A DNA stretch of 64,000 nucleotides. Source: JAWOLE01 sp035263845. Lineage in GTDB: Bacteria; Acidobacteriota; Thermoanaerobaculia; UBA5066; Gp7-AA6. Numbering within the stretch: the stretch's first letter is position 1; every line of letters starts with the position of its first letter. Of this stretch, positions 1 to 9,123 are shown one piece after another. The stretch is taken from positions 33,262 to 97,261 of the forward strand of contig DATFQY010000075.1 in the NCBI GenBank assembly GCA_035263845.1, given 5' to 3'. Under the pieces are notes generated by a model, which saw nothing but the letters and a program-made list of their open reading frames with translations, was not told the origin of the DNA and made no database searches. The translations under genes and the position numbers were made by a program.

Positions 1-314
1 GTGCCGAGCGCGATGCCGATCTCCGACGGGCTCTTCGCCACGTCGTACCCGGCTTCGGCGAGCGCCTGGGCGCACGCGATGATCGCGAACTGGCTCCCGC
101 GGTCGAACCGCCGGGCCTTCATCGCGGGGATCTCGGGCTGCGGAGTGAAGCCGTCGCAGCGCGCGACGTGGGTCGCCTGGAGGCCGTCTTTTTCTTCCGC
201 CGTCAGCGGGCGGACGGCGCTGTCACCCTGGAAGAGCCGCCGGACGAACTCCCCCGCGTTGCGCCCGAGCGGGCACACCGCGCCGGCGCCGGTGATCACT
301 CCGTGGCGGCCCAT
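1..314 (-). CDS. Beta-ketoacyl-ACP synthase, N-terminal part (cut by window edge)
   Basis: The first 104 residues of a second ketosynthase are visible, reading leftward out of the window. The start MGRHGVITGAGAV with the following PLGRN segment is the typical ketoacyl synthase N-terminus. The ATG lies 13 nt after the stop of the complete ketosynthase at 328-1545, so the two are probably co-transcribed. The catalytic Cys and the two His lie outside the window, so I cannot say whether it is an active condensing enzyme or a chain-length-factor-like partner. Paired ketosynthase genes occur in fatty acid, aryl polyene and type II polyketide loci; the visible sequence does not decide among them. 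Confidence 0.8.
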   Translation of the reverse strand, partial: MGRHGVITGAGAVCPLGRNAGEFVRRLFQGDSAVRPLTAEEKDGLQATHVARCDGFTPQPEIPAMKARRFDRGSQFAIIACAQALAEAGYDVAKSPSEIGIALG

Positions 315-327
315 CGGGTTGCGCGCG

Positions 328-1545
328 TCAACGCCCGGCGGCGGCGAAGACCACCACCGAGCTGTTCCCGCCGAAGGCGAAGGAGTTGGAAAGGGCGATG
401 TCCACGCGCCCCTCGCGCGCGACGTTGGGAACGTAGTCGAGGTCGCAGGCCGGGTCGGCGTTCTCGTAGTGGATGGTGGGCGGGATCAACTGGTCGCGGA
501 CGGTCAGGACCGTCGCGACGCCCTCGATGGCCCCCGAGGCGCAGAGGCAGTGGCCGACCATGGACTTGATGGAGGAGACCGGGATCTGCCGGGCCCGGTC
601 GCCGAGCGCCGCCTTGATCGCCGCGGTCTCGGCGGAATCGTTCTGCGGAGTCGCGGTGCCGTGGGCGTTGATGTAGTCCACGTCGGAGGCGTTGACGCCC
701 GCGCACTCCAGCGCCGCCGAGAGCGTTCTCCCGCCGGCGGCGCCCGTCGGGTCGGGAGCGGTCATGTGGTATGCGTCGGAGGTGACGCCGTAGCCGAGGA
801 ACTCGGCGAGGATCGGCGCGCCGCGCCGCCGCGCCCGCTCCCGCTCCTCGAAGACCAGGATCCCCGCGGCCTCGCCGATGGAGAGCCCCTTGCGCTCGCG
901 GTCGAAGGGGCGGCAAGGCTCCGGGTCCACGGACCGCAGCGAGTTGAAGCCGCCGTAGGTCAGGCGCGCGAGGACGTCGGAGCCACCCGTGATCACGACG
1001 TCGGCCCAGCCCGAGGCGATCGCGTCGTGCGCGTAGCCCATCGCGTTGGCGGAGGAGGAGCAGGCTGTCGTGATCGTCGATTTGATCCCCTCCGCGCCGA
1101 AGTGCTGGGCCACGCGGTCGGTGATTGCGTCGGGCATGTGGTTGAGGACCCGGGAGGGGCGGGCCTTGCGCCCGTGGAGGTGGCGGAAGAAGAAGTCCTC
1201 CGAGTCCAGCAGCCCGGAGGTGCCGCCGCCCAGGATGACGCCGACGCGGGAGAGGTCCTCGCGCGAGAGGTCGAGGCCCGACTGCGCGACCGCTTCCCGT
1301 GCGGCGGCGAGCCCCATCCGGTCGGCGCGCGACATGCGGCGCTTCTCGGCGGCGGTCAGGAAGCCGTCGGGGATCTCGGAGACTTCGGCGGCCGTCTGCG
1401 TCCGGTAGGGCACCGCGTCGAACAGCGAGACCGGGCGGATCCCGCACTTTCCGGCGAGCAGGTTCGACCAGAATTCCCGGACGTCGGCGCCGATCGAGGC
1501 GACCGCGCCGATACCCGTCACCACCACTCGACGGTCCTTGATCAT
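328..1545 (-). CDS. fabF: Beta-ketoacyl-ACP synthase II (FabF-like)
   Basis: A complete condensing enzyme of 405 residues that extends acyl-ACP with malonyl-ACP. The thiolase-fold signature is intact: catalytic Cys at about residue 162 in TTACSSSAN, His at about 295 in NAHGTATPQND, and Lys about 327 and His about 332 in SSIKSMVGH. The start MIKDRRVVVTG matches the family N-terminus and is preceded directly by an AAAGG ribosome site; the open frame extends upstream, but that part has no family similarity. It is divergent from dCMP deaminase and followed 13 nt later by a second ketosynthase. FabF is the simplest call; a paralog serving a specialised lipid or polyketide remains possible because of the tandem copy. 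Confidence 0.9.
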   Translation of the reverse strand: MIKDRRVVVTGIGAVASIGADVREFWSNLLAGKCGIRPVSLFDAVPYRTQTAAEVSEIPDGFLTAAEKRRMSRADRMGLAAAREAVAQSGLDLSREDLSRVGVILGGGTSGLLDSEDFFFRHLHGRKARPSRVLNHMPDAITDRVAQHFGAEGIKSTITTACSSSANAMGYAHDAIASGWADVVITGGSDVLARLTYGGFNSLRSVDPEPCRPFDRERKGLSIGEAAGILVFEERERARRRGAPILAEFLGYGVTSDAYHMTAPDPTGAAGGRTLSAALECAGVNASDVDYINAHGTATPQNDSAETAAIKAALGDRARQIPVSSIKSMVGHCLCASGAIEGVATVLTVRDQLIPPTIHYENADPACDLDYVPNVAREGRVDIALSNSFAFGGNSSVVVFAAAGR

Positions 1546-1597
1546 CCTTTGCACATCCGGCCGCGATTCTCGCATATCTGGGCCATAATCCGCCGCG

Positions 1598-2041
1598 ATG
1601 CGAGAGCGCGTGGACTGGCACACGTACTTCATGAACATCGCGCACCAGGTCGCCACGCGCGCGACGTGCCCGCGCAAGCACGTGGGCGCCGTCATCGCGC
1701 GCGACCGCACGATCCTCTCGACCGGCTACAACGGCTCGGTGCGCGGCCTGCCGCACTGCGAGGACGTCGGCTGCGTGATGGAGGACGGCCACTGCGTGTG
1801 GACCGTGCACGCGGAGGCCAACGCGATCATCCAGGCCGCGAAGAACGGCGTCTCGGTGACGGGGGCGGAGCTGTACACGACGGCGAGCCCGTGCTGGCCG
1901 TGCTTCAAGCTGATCGCCAACGCCGGCATCACGAAGGTCTATTACGGCGAGTTCTACCGCGACGAGAAGTCCCTGAAGGTCGCGAAGGAAGCCGGCATCG
2001 AGCTGGTGGACCTGGGCCACCCGCAGCCCGTCGAGAGATAG
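1598..2041 (+). CDS. Deoxycytidylate (dCMP) deaminase
   Basis: A 147-residue zinc deaminase that converts dCMP to dUMP, feeding thymidylate synthesis. The zinc site is complete: HAEANA at residues 71-76 (His ligand and catalytic Glu73) and PCWPC with Cys99 and Cys102. An extra HC..DVGC..EDGHC segment at about residues 53-66 is typical of the ComEB/dCMP deaminase subfamily and separates it from cytidine and tRNA deaminases. It is divergent from the ketosynthase operon with a 52-bp gap; a CATAAT box at 1584-1589 may be its -10 element. Length is normal for the family. Confidence 0.93.
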   Translation: MRERVDWHTYFMNIAHQVATRATCPRKHVGAVIARDRTILSTGYNGSVRGLPHCEDVGCVMEDGHCVWTVHAEANAIIQAAKNGVSVTGAELYTTASPCWPCFKLIANAGITKVYYGEFYRDEKSLKVAKEAGIELVDLGHPQPVER

Positions 2042-2047
2042 CCCGCG

Positions 2048-2776
2048 TCAGGAGCTCTGGGCTTCGTCGCGCGCGTCGCGGCGGCGGGGGGAGACCTGGG
2101 TCTCCTCGCCGTCGAGCATCTTGAGGCACTCCTCCAGCGCGGCGCGAGAAGAGGCGGTGACCCGGAAGAAGCGGCAGCCGAGGCCGCCCTCGGGCTCCTG
2201 GCCCATGCGCACGACCAGCGCCTCGGCGACGACCGTCAACGGTTTCTCCCCCGGGACCTCGAAGGAGACCTCGATGCGGGCGCCGATGGGCTGGCGCACG
2301 GGCGTCTGGATGAAGAAGCCGCCGCGGGAGAGGTCCTTGATCGTGCCGTTGTGCTGGAGGCCGTCGCGCCAGAACGTGATCGGCCACCCTGCCTTGCTTC
2401 GCGTTCCGTCTCTCGGGAAGAGCAGAAGGTGCCGCCGCACGCTGTCGCCGATGGACGTTTCGTCGCAAGGCTTGTCGAGACACTCGTCCGCTCCGGCGCG
2501 CCGCCCGTCCTCGGTCGCGAGCGGCCCGCCGGAGGTGATGACGATCGGAGTGTGCGCGAAGTGCGGGTCCGCCTTGAGCACCCGGCACGCGTCGATCCCG
2601 CTCATGCCGATCATGTCGGCGTCGAGAAAGATGATGTTGGGCCGCTCGCGCCGGGCCATCGAGAGCGCGTCGGCCGCGCTCCCGGCGAGCACTACCCGGC
2701 ACCGGGTCTTGCGCTCGACCTTGTCGGCGATCGTACGGAACTGGCCCGTGTCGTCCGCGAGCAGGATGCACTGCAT
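2048..2776 (-). CDS. Response regulator with receiver and PilZ domains
   Basis: A 242-residue two-domain signalling protein. Residues 1-118 form a receiver domain with an acidic pair at DD8-9, phosphoacceptor Asp52 in IIFLDADM and Lys102 in DKP. Residues about 120-225 form a PilZ-like domain with the DLSRGG motif near 149-154; the usual upstream RxxxR c-di-GMP motif is not obvious, so nucleotide binding is uncertain. Such proteins often link phosphorelay or c-di-GMP signals to motility or surface behaviour. No partner kinase is adjacent. The tail is Arg- and acid-rich and probably disordered. It converges with dCMP deaminase, 6 nt apart. Confidence 0.85.
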   Translation of the reverse strand: MQCILLADDTGQFRTIADKVERKTRCRVVLAGSAADALSMARRERPNIIFLDADMIGMSGIDACRVLKADPHFAHTPIVITSGGPLATEDGRRAGADECLDKPCDETSIGDSVRRHLLLFPRDGTRSKAGWPITFWRDGLQHNGTIKDLSRGGFFIQTPVRQPIGARIEVSFEVPGEKPLTVVAEALVVRMGQEPEGGLGCRFFRVTASSRAALEECLKMLDGEETQVSPRRRDARDEAQSS

Positions 2777-2788
2777 GGATTGTCGGCA

Positions 2789-2794
2789 ATTATA
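2789..2794 (-). promoter_or_regulatory. Possible -10 box (TATAAT) for the receiver-PilZ gene
   Basis: On the minus strand a perfect TATAAT sits 12 nt upstream of the ATG at 2776, in the 32-bp gap between two divergent genes. No convincing -35 hexamer is seen at the expected distance. If used, the leader would be very short. Confidence 0.3.
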
Positions 2795-2808
2795 CGATCG
2801 GCCGGCCC

Positions 2809-3873
2809 ATGGACACGATCACTCACGGAATCGCCGGCTCGGTCGCGACGAGGGTCCTCGGGGAGCGCCCCGGCCGCATGGCGTTGATCCTCGGCTCGCT
2901 CGCCGCGATGTTCCCCGACTGCGACTTTCTCTTCACGCCCGACCGGATGAGCTACCTGCGCAACCACCGCGGGTGGACCCACTCCTTCCTGGCAATGCCG
3001 CTCTTCGCCCTGGCTCTCGCGCTGATCGCGCGATTCTTTTTCCGGCGCGCGAAGCTGCCGGACCTCTGGCTCTTCTGCGCGGCCGGGATCGTCAGCCACA
3101 TCCTGCTCGACTGGATCACGTCTTTCGGCACGATGTTCTTTGTGCCGGTCAGCCGCGCCCGCTTCGCGCTCGACTGGGTCTTCATCCTGGATCCGTTCGT
3201 GACGGGCATCGCGACGCTATCGCTGCTGGCGGCCCTCTTCTGGCGGGCGAAGGGCCGCGCGGTCGCCGGCGCCGGAACGGCTCTGATCGTCCTCTACATC
3301 GCCTTCTGCGCCTGGCAGCACGGGCGGGCCCTGAAGGCGTGGCGCCGCATCGACACGCCGCCGGAGGGCGCGAGCATCGCCGTGCTGCCGCAGTTCCTGT
3401 CGCCGTTTCGCTGGCTCGGCCTGACGGACCTCCCCGGCGAGGTGCACGCCGCCTTCTTCGACATCGGCCCCTTCGCCCGCGGCGTTCCCGATCCGAAGCC
3501 TCCGGAGCGATGGACGGAGATCCTCTCGAGCCTCTCGGACTTCTACCCTCCGCCCGAGCGCGCCGTGCTGCTGCGCTTCACCAAGCCGCCGCAGACTCGG
3601 CTTCTCAGCTCCGCCGAGGCGCTTCCCGACGTCCAGACCTATCTCGCGTTCGCGCGCTTCCCGTTCCTCACCGTCAAGCCGGCCCGGGACGGCGGCGTCT
3701 CGATCACCTTCGAGGACCTGCGCTTCCTTCCGTGGTTCTCCGGGCCGTGGCAGAGGGACCCGAAGGGAGGGATGCGCCGCCAGCCGTTCCAGTACCGCCT
3801 GACGCTCGACGCGTCAGGCCGGGTTCTGGACCGGGCCTTCGTCGTCGGTTCGCGGTTCGGCCGGGGGAGCTGA
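2809..3873 (+). CDS. YdjM-like membrane-bound metal-dependent hydrolase (DUF457 family)
   Basis: A 354-residue inner-membrane protein. The N-terminal part shows the family pattern: DTITHG at the start, PDCDFLF near residue 36, then HRGWTHS near residue 54 and HILLDW near 105, giving His/Asp residues suited to metal binding. About four hydrophobic segments lie between residues 60 and 175, followed by a soluble C-terminal half. The family is annotated as metal-dependent hydrolase and lies near DNA-damage functions in some bacteria, but its substrate is unknown. The 3' end overlaps the convergent membrane-protein gene by 60 nt. Confidence 0.8.
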   Translation: MDTITHGIAGSVATRVLGERPGRMALILGSLAAMFPDCDFLFTPDRMSYLRNHRGWTHSFLAMPLFALALALIARFFFRRAKLPDLWLFCAAGIVSHILLDWITSFGTMFFVPVSRARFALDWVFILDPFVTGIATLSLLAALFWRAKGRAVAGAGTALIVLYIAFCAWQHGRALKAWRRIDTPPEGASIAVLPQFLSPFRWLGLTDLPGEVHAAFFDIGPFARGVPDPKPPERWTEILSSLSDFYPPPERAVLLRFTKPPQTRLLSSAEALPDVQTYLAFARFPFLTVKPARDGGVSITFEDLRFLPWFSGPWQRDPKGGMRRQPFQYRLTLDASGRVLDRAFVVGSRFGRGS

Positions 3874-4851
3874 CTCCGGCGCGGGCGCAGGCGCGACGTA
3901 GGAGTACTCCGGCGAGGGGACTCGCGTCAGGGCCTCGGAGATGCCCGCGTAGTAGCCGACCTTGACGAGGAGCCTCACGAAGACGAAGACCTGCTGCGTG
4001 AGGATCAGGGGCACCAGCGCAAAGCGCGCCTCGCCGCCGGCCGACGGGTCCGCCCAGAGCCAGACGAGGTAGAGGAACGCGGTCGTGAGCGTGTACCAGA
4101 CGAGCACGCCCAGGAGCCGGATCGGCCGCCCCAGCGCGGCGGCGATGCCGGCGAAGAATCGGGAGACCGGCGGCAGGTCCGGCCGCGCCACCCACGTCGC
4201 CCGGACCGAGTCGGCGAGCAGCTTGATCGCGGCGAGCGCGAGAAGCAGTGCGGCGAGCCGCACCCCCGTCACGGCCAGCGCCTTCCCCTCGGTGTCGAGG
4301 GCCTGGACGCGGTCGCGCAGCGCCTCGCCGGTTTCGAGGTAAATCCAGCGGTACGCCAACCCCACGGCGGCGAGGGTCGCGAGGGTGAAGATCAGGAACG
4401 CGGGGAATCGCCTCATGCCCTCGCGGCCGAAGGTCACGAGCGAGGCCTTGGGCTCGCGCAGCGTGCCGAAGACGCCGCCCAGGGCGAACGCGTGCAGGAC
4501 CACGGCGAGGAAGGCGAGCGAGACCGCCGCGGCGCCGATGCCGCGCAGGTCGGCGAGCTGCGAGAAGCGCACGCCCTCGGTCGTCAGGAGGCCGGCGGCG
4601 AGGTCCGGCAGGTTGCCGAGAATGTCCGGGTGCTCCCGCTGGAGCGTCTCCCACAGCCCGAAGTCGGGGTTGGCCACCATCCGGCTGCCGGCGACGGAGT
4701 AGTCGAGCAGGTCGTGAAGGAAGTTGGAGATCGGCAGGATCAGGACGGCGGTCAGGAGGAGCTGGATCAGCCAGAGCGAGACGGCGAGGTAGGGCTTGGA
4801 CAGCGCGAGCGCGAGGCCCCTGCCGAAGCACGCCAGCGAGTTGCGTCTCAC
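3814..4851 (-). CDS. Polytopic membrane protein of unknown function
   Basis: A 345-residue protein with about six hydrophobic segments, for example around residues 15-40, 105-130, 150-170 and 255-275, and an Ala/Pro-rich C-terminus. I recognise no catalytic motif. The GTG start at 4851 overlaps the stop of the upstream M1 peptidase (GTGA), a sign of translational coupling; a second in-frame GTG at 4854 is equally possible. The open frame runs to 5310, but that portion is antisense-like composition inside the peptidase gene. It is probably an accessory membrane protein working with the peptidase, or a regulator of it; this is inference from coupling only. Confidence 0.75.
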   Translation of the reverse strand: MRRNSLACFGRGLALALSKPYLAVSLWLIQLLLTAVLILPISNFLHDLLDYSVAGSRMVANPDFGLWETLQREHPDILGNLPDLAAGLLTTEGVRFSQLADLRGIGAAAVSLAFLAVVLHAFALGGVFGTLREPKASLVTFGREGMRRFPAFLIFTLATLAAVGLAYRWIYLETGEALRDRVQALDTEGKALAVTGVRLAALLLALAAIKLLADSVRATWVARPDLPPVSRFFAGIAAALGRPIRLLGVLVWYTLTTAFLYLVWLWADPSAGGEARFALVPLILTQQVFVFVRLLVKVGYYAGISEALTRVPSPEYSYVAPAPAPESAPPAEPRTDDEGPVQNPA

Positions 4852-6863
4852 CACGCCACCGTCAGGAAATCCAGGAGGTTCTGCACCCAGAAGACGCTTC
4901 GCGAGGTCCAGCGCGCGGCCGCTCGGGGGTCCTTCTCGACCCGGCGGCCGTTGTTGAACCGGTCGGTGTCCAGAAGGATCTTCTCGTCGGGGTCCACGAC
5001 CGCCTCGACGAGCCTGGGCCCGGTGACGGTGAAGCGCGTCCAGCGAGCCTCGCCGTCCCACGATCCCCGCCAGGTTTTTCCGCCCTCGAACCGCAGGAGA
5101 ACCTCGACGGGGAGGGCCGCCGCGCCGCGCCGGGTGACGGTGACGACGCTCGTCCAGCCGCGCGGCCGGGCGAGGTCCGGAGGTGGACCTTCCTCGAGCT
5201 TCCCTTCCTTCTCGAAGAGGCCCTTGGGAGCCTTCGCCCGGACGCTCGTCGCTTCCTCGACGGCGTAGTCCACCTCGTTGGAGGAGAAGAAGGTCCGGTC
5301 GAAGTACCACGTCCAGTCCTTCCCCGCGGCGTCGTTGACCGCGGCGATGAAGTCGGCGATCTTAGGGTGGCGGAAGCGCCAGCGGTCGGCGTAGAGGCGA
5401 AGGGCGCGGTCCATCACCGGCGTGGTCAGGAGCCGCTCGAGGGTCGCCAGGGCGAGGGCGGTGTGCGAATAGCTCATCGCCGCGTAGGACCGCGAGTCGA
5501 TGTACTTCCAGCTCGGGCCGGCGTGGATGTCGCGGGTCGAAACCTCGAAGAAGCGCCGGTTGGCGTCCACCGGGTAGTGCATGTCGATGCCGAGCGGGAA
5601 CTTCAACCCGAAGATCGAGAGGTTCACGTGGTTGGGGCCGTACGCGGCGGCGAGCACGCGGTCGGTCATGTAAGTGTTGAAGCCCTCGTCGAGGTACGGC
5701 TCCTCGAACTCGTTGGAAGCGAGGAGGCCGTAGAAGAACTGGTGCCCGAACTCGTGGACCGTGACCCCTTCGGGGGTGTGGACCGAGCGCGGCGCCGAGT
5801 AGGACGCGCCCCCGGTGATCAGCGTCGGGTACTCCATTCCTCCCGCCTGGCGCGCGCCCCAGGGCGGGTCCACGATCGTCAGCGTGTCGTAGGGATAGGC
5901 GCCCAGCACCCGGCCATAACCGGAGAGGGCGGCCCGCGCCGCGCGGAGGTACCGCTCGGCCTGGCTCGCGTGCTCCGGCTGGACGAGCAGGGTGATGTCC
6001 ACGTCGTGGAGGCCCGCTTCGTGGAAGTGGTCTTTCACGACGACGTAGCCCGGGTCCGCCGTCCACGCGAAGTCGTGCACACTGGCCTGGCGGAAGCGGT
6101 AGATGACGCGGTCGCCGGAGGTGGAGACTCGCTCCTCGACCTGCTTGCCGGTTGCGCCCACTTTCCCGCGGTAGCGCACCGGCAGGTCCATCGAGACGTC
6201 GTAGTCTCCGAAGTCGGAGAAGAACTCGCTCCACGCGTGGAACTGGTGGCAGTTCCACCCGGCCTCCTCGAGGACGCCGACCTTGGGGAACCACTGGACG
6301 ACCATGTAGAAGGGGCCCTTCCACCCGGTGCGGCGGGAGACCCGCGGCAGGCGCGAGCGGAAGTCGATCGCCACGCTGACCGTCTGGCCGGACGCGACCG
6401 GGCGGGGAAGCCGGACCTCGGCGACGGTGCGGTCCTCCCGGTTTCCGTCGTCGGGCGCGATGTAGGCGAGCGTCGGGAGCAGGTCGGTGTTGTCCTGCAG
6501 GGTCATCCGCAGGATCTCGACCGAGCCCCACGACTCCGGGATCCTCTCGCCGCGCCGGCGTCCCTCGCCGCGCGACTCCTTCCAGAGCGTCGAGAGCTGG
6601 TTGCGGAACGCGTTCAGGTAGAGGTGGAACTGCAGCGTCTCCGCCGGCCGCGACGTCCGGTTGGTCCACGTCAGGAGCTCCGTGCCCTCGATCGTCCTGC
6701 GGTCGGTGTCCAGGCGGCACGAGATCTCGTAGGAGGCGATCGGCGGAGTCAGAGGCGAGGTCTGCCCGAGCGCGGCGACCGCCGTCAGCATCGGAACGGC
6801 GAGGAGGATGTCGAAGAAGCCCGGCCGGCGTCTCGGCGTTTTTGCCGACACCATTGGGGCCAC
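4848..6863 (-). CDS. M1-family zinc metallopeptidase (exported)
   Basis: A 671-residue gluzincin aminopeptidase-like protein. The zinc motif HEFGH is followed by the distal Glu in YLDEGFN, and the substrate motif reads GGMEYP where M1 enzymes usually have GAMEN. The N-terminus has a basic stretch followed by a hydrophobic segment (FDILLAVPMLTAVAAL), suggesting export to the periplasm or a membrane anchor. The start is GTG at 6863, with an alternative ATG at 6854. It lies only 14 bp from the divergent ligA start, so promoter elements of one gene must lie within the other. It is coupled to the membrane protein downstream. Confidence 0.88.
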   Translation of the reverse strand: MAPMVSAKTPRRRPGFFDILLAVPMLTAVAALGQTSPLTPPIASYEISCRLDTDRRTIEGTELLTWTNRTSRPAETLQFHLYLNAFRNQLSTLWKESRGEGRRRGERIPESWGSVEILRMTLQDNTDLLPTLAYIAPDDGNREDRTVAEVRLPRPVASGQTVSVAIDFRSRLPRVSRRTGWKGPFYMVVQWFPKVGVLEEAGWNCHQFHAWSEFFSDFGDYDVSMDLPVRYRGKVGATGKQVEERVSTSGDRVIYRFRQASVHDFAWTADPGYVVVKDHFHEAGLHDVDITLLVQPEHASQAERYLRAARAALSGYGRVLGAYPYDTLTIVDPPWGARQAGGMEYPTLITGGASYSAPRSVHTPEGVTVHEFGHQFFYGLLASNEFEEPYLDEGFNTYMTDRVLAAAYGPNHVNLSIFGLKFPLGIDMHYPVDANRRFFEVSTRDIHAGPSWKYIDSRSYAAMSYSHTALALATLERLLTTPVMDRALRLYADRWRFRHPKIADFIAAVNDAAGKDWTWYFDRTFFSSNEVDYAVEEATSVRAKAPKGLFEKEGKLEEGPPPDLARPRGWTSVVTVTRRGAAALPVEVLLRFEGGKTWRGSWDGEARWTRFTVTGPRLVEAVVDPDEKILLDTDRFNNGRRVEKDPRAAARWTSRSVFWVQNLLDFLTVAW

Positions 6864-6877
6864 TGTAGCATGCGGAC

Positions 6878-8902
6878 ATGGAGGAAAACGCGGCCGAGCC
6901 GCCTCCCGAGGCCCGCGCCCGCGCGCGCGAGCTGGCCGCGGAAATCCTCCGCCACGAGCGGCTCTACTACGTCGAATCGCGTCCTCAGATCACCGACGAG
7001 GAGTTCGACGCCCTGATGCGCGAGCTCCTCGCGCTCGAGGAGGAGTACCCGCAGCTCGCCACACCCGACTCCCCGGCGCGCCGGGTCGGCGGGACGCCGT
7101 CGGAGGGCTTCGACGCCGTTGCCCACGCCGTCCCGATGCTGTCGCTGGAAAACGCCTACTCCCTGGAGGAGGCGCAGGCCTGGCTGACCCGGGCCAGGCG
7201 CGTCCTCGGCGCCGAGCCTTCGGGGTACGTCGTGGAGCTCAAGATCGACGGCCTCTCGATCTCGCTCCGCTACGAGGACGGCGTCCTCGCCCGGGCGGCG
7301 ACCCGCGGGGACGGGTTCCGCGGCGACGACGTGACGCCCAACGCCCGCACGATCCGGTCGATCCCTCTCTCGATCCCGGAGAAGACGCCGCTGGAGATCC
7401 GCGGTGAGGTCTTCTACCCGCGCAAGGCGTTCGAGAAGTTGAACGCGGCGCGCGAGGAGGAGGGGCTTGCGATCTTCGCCAACCCGAGGAACGCCGCCTC
7501 GGGCACGATGAAGCTGCTGGACTCGCGGGAGACCGCGCGGCGCGGGCTCGAGGCGTGGCTCTACGGGATCGCCGAAGCGACGCCGATGCCCGCCTCGCAG
7601 GGCGAGACGCTCGAGAGGCTCCGCGGGATGGGCTTCCGCGTCAACCCGAATTCCCGACGCTGCGCGACCTTCGAGGAGGTGTGGGCGTTCATCGAGGAGT
7701 GGAGGGAGAAGCGCCGCGAGCTCGACTTCGAGACCGACGGGGTCGTCGTGAAGGTGGATGGCCGCACGGAGCAGGCGCGACTGGGCTCGACCGCGAAGTC
7801 TCCGCGCTGGGCGCTCGCCGTCAAGTATCCGCCCGAAGAGAAGGTCACGGTCGTCGAAGCGATCTCCTTCCAGGTCGGGCGAACGGGGACGCTGACGCCG
7901 GTCGCTCACCTATCGCCGGTGCTCCTGGCCGGGACGACGGTCAAGCGGGCGACGCTTCACAACTACGAGGACCTCTCTCGCAAGGACGTGCGGGTGGGCG
8001 ACACCGTCGTCGTCGAGAAGGGGGGCGACGTCATCCCCAAGGTCGTGCGGGTGGTGCTGGAGAAGCGGCCGCCGGAATCGAAGCCGTTCGAGATGCCGTC
8101 CAACTGCCCGGTCTGCGGCGACCCGGTCGTCCGGGAACCGGGAGAGGTGGCGACGCGGTGCGTCAACCCGGCGTGCCCGGCGGTGGTGCGGGAGGCGCTC
8201 CGGCACTTCTGCTCGAGGCGCGCGATGAACATCGAGGGACTCGGCGAGAAGCTCGTGGACCAGCTCCTGCGCGCGGGGCTCTTGACCGACGTGGCGTCGA
8301 TCTACGACCTGAAGGCGGAGGGCCTCGCGGAGCTCGAGCGGTGGGGCGAGAAGTCCGCGTCCAACCTCGTCGCGGAGATCGAGGGGAGCAAGGAGAACGA
8401 CCTCTCGCGTCTCGTCTTCGCGCTGGGGCTTCGTCACGTGGGCGAGAAGGCCGCGCGCACGCTGGCGGAGCACTTCCGCACCCTCGACGCCATCGCCGCG
8501 GCGAGCGAGGAGGAGCTCCAGGCGGCCGAGGAGATCGGCCCGGCGACGGCCGCCGCGGTGGCGTCGTATTTCCGCCACCCTCGCCAGCAGGAGCTGATCG
8601 AGCGCCTGCGCCGCCACGGCGTCAACTTCGCCTCGCTTGCTCCCGAGAGGCCGAAGGCCGGAGCGCTGTCGGGCAAGACCGTGGTCATCACCGGGACGCT
8701 CCCGGGAGTCACCCGGGAGGAAGCCGCCGAGCGCCTCGTGGCGGCCGGCGCGAAAGTCGCCGGTTCCGTCTCGAAGAAGACCGACTTCCTCCTCGCCGGC
8801 GAGGAAGCCGGCTCGAAGCTCGAGAAGGCCCGCTCTCTCGGTGTCCGCGTCGTCTCCTGGGAAGAAATGGTGAAAGAATTGGAAGGTCTTTCAGGAGGGT
8901 GA
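6878..8902 (+). CDS. ligA: NAD-dependent DNA ligase LigA
   Basis: A 674-residue ligase that seals DNA nicks in replication and repair using NAD. Domains in order: Ia NAD-binding region, adenylation domain with the active-site Lys122 in KIDG, OB fold, a four-Cys zinc finger (CPVC, then CVNPAC near residues 409-430), helix-hairpin-helix repeats, and a BRCT domain from about residue 590. Length is normal. It is followed 1 nt later by a small gene with a strong Shine-Dalgarno inside the ligA end, so the two are coupled. Confidence 0.97.
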   Translation: MEENAAEPPPEARARARELAAEILRHERLYYVESRPQITDEEFDALMRELLALEEEYPQLATPDSPARRVGGTPSEGFDAVAHAVPMLSLENAYSLEEAQAWLTRARRVLGAEPSGYVVELKIDGLSISLRYEDGVLARAATRGDGFRGDDVTPNARTIRSIPLSIPEKTPLEIRGEVFYPRKAFEKLNAAREEEGLAIFANPRNAASGTMKLLDSRETARRGLEAWLYGIAEATPMPASQGETLERLRGMGFRVNPNSRRCATFEEVWAFIEEWREKRRELDFETDGVVVKVDGRTEQARLGSTAKSPRWALAVKYPPEEKVTVVEAISFQVGRTGTLTPVAHLSPVLLAGTTVKRATLHNYEDLSRKDVRVGDTVVVEKGGDVIPKVVRVVLEKRPPESKPFEMPSNCPVCGDPVVREPGEVATRCVNPACPAVVREALRHFCSRRAMNIEGLGEKLVDQLLRAGLLTDVASIYDLKAEGLAELERWGEKSASNLVAEIEGSKENDLSRLVFALGLRHVGEKAARTLAEHFRTLDAIAAASEEELQAAEEIGPATAAAVASYFRHPRQQELIERLRRHGVNFASLAPERPKAGALSGKTVVITGTLPGVTREEAAERLVAAGAKVAGSVSKKTDFLLAGEEAGSKLEKARSLGVRVVSWEEMVKELEGLSGG

Positions 8903-8903
8903 A

Positions 8904-9119
8904 GTGGAGCTTCCGTCGCGCATCGTGATCTATTGCCCCGCCCTGGAATTGAAGAACAAGCCGGGCAGGCTGCTGGCCGTCTCTCCGCAGGGCTACTACG
9001 AGGTCCTCGTGGACATCGGGGAGCGGACGCACACGGCGCTGCTGCCGATCCACGAGACCGCGCTCGTCTTCGCCGAGCCGCAGCCGACGAGCGAGACGAT
9101 GCCGGGACTGGAACGATAG
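8904..9119 (+). CDS. Small conserved-looking hypothetical protein
   Basis: A 71-residue protein with alternating hydrophobic beta-strand-like stretches (RIVIYCPALEL, YYEVLVDIGERTHTALLPI). The GTG start at 8904 is supported by AGGAGG at 8893-8898, inside the ligA 3' end. The pattern suggests a small beta-barrel, but I do not recognise the family. It may be translated together with ligA. It converges on the HAD-GNAT gene, with a weak CCCT-AA-AGGG hairpin followed by six T between them. Confidence 0.65.
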   Translation: MELPSRIVIYCPALELKNKPGRLLAVSPQGYYEVLVDIGERTHTALLPIHETALVFAEPQPTSETMPGLER

Positions 9120-9123
9120 GTCC

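Noticed and set aside
1..2124. Very long plus-strand open frame of 707 codons
   Set aside because: It is the complement of the ketosynthase genes; its composition is Arg/Gly/Pro-rich and it has no recognisable domain. High GC suppresses stops.
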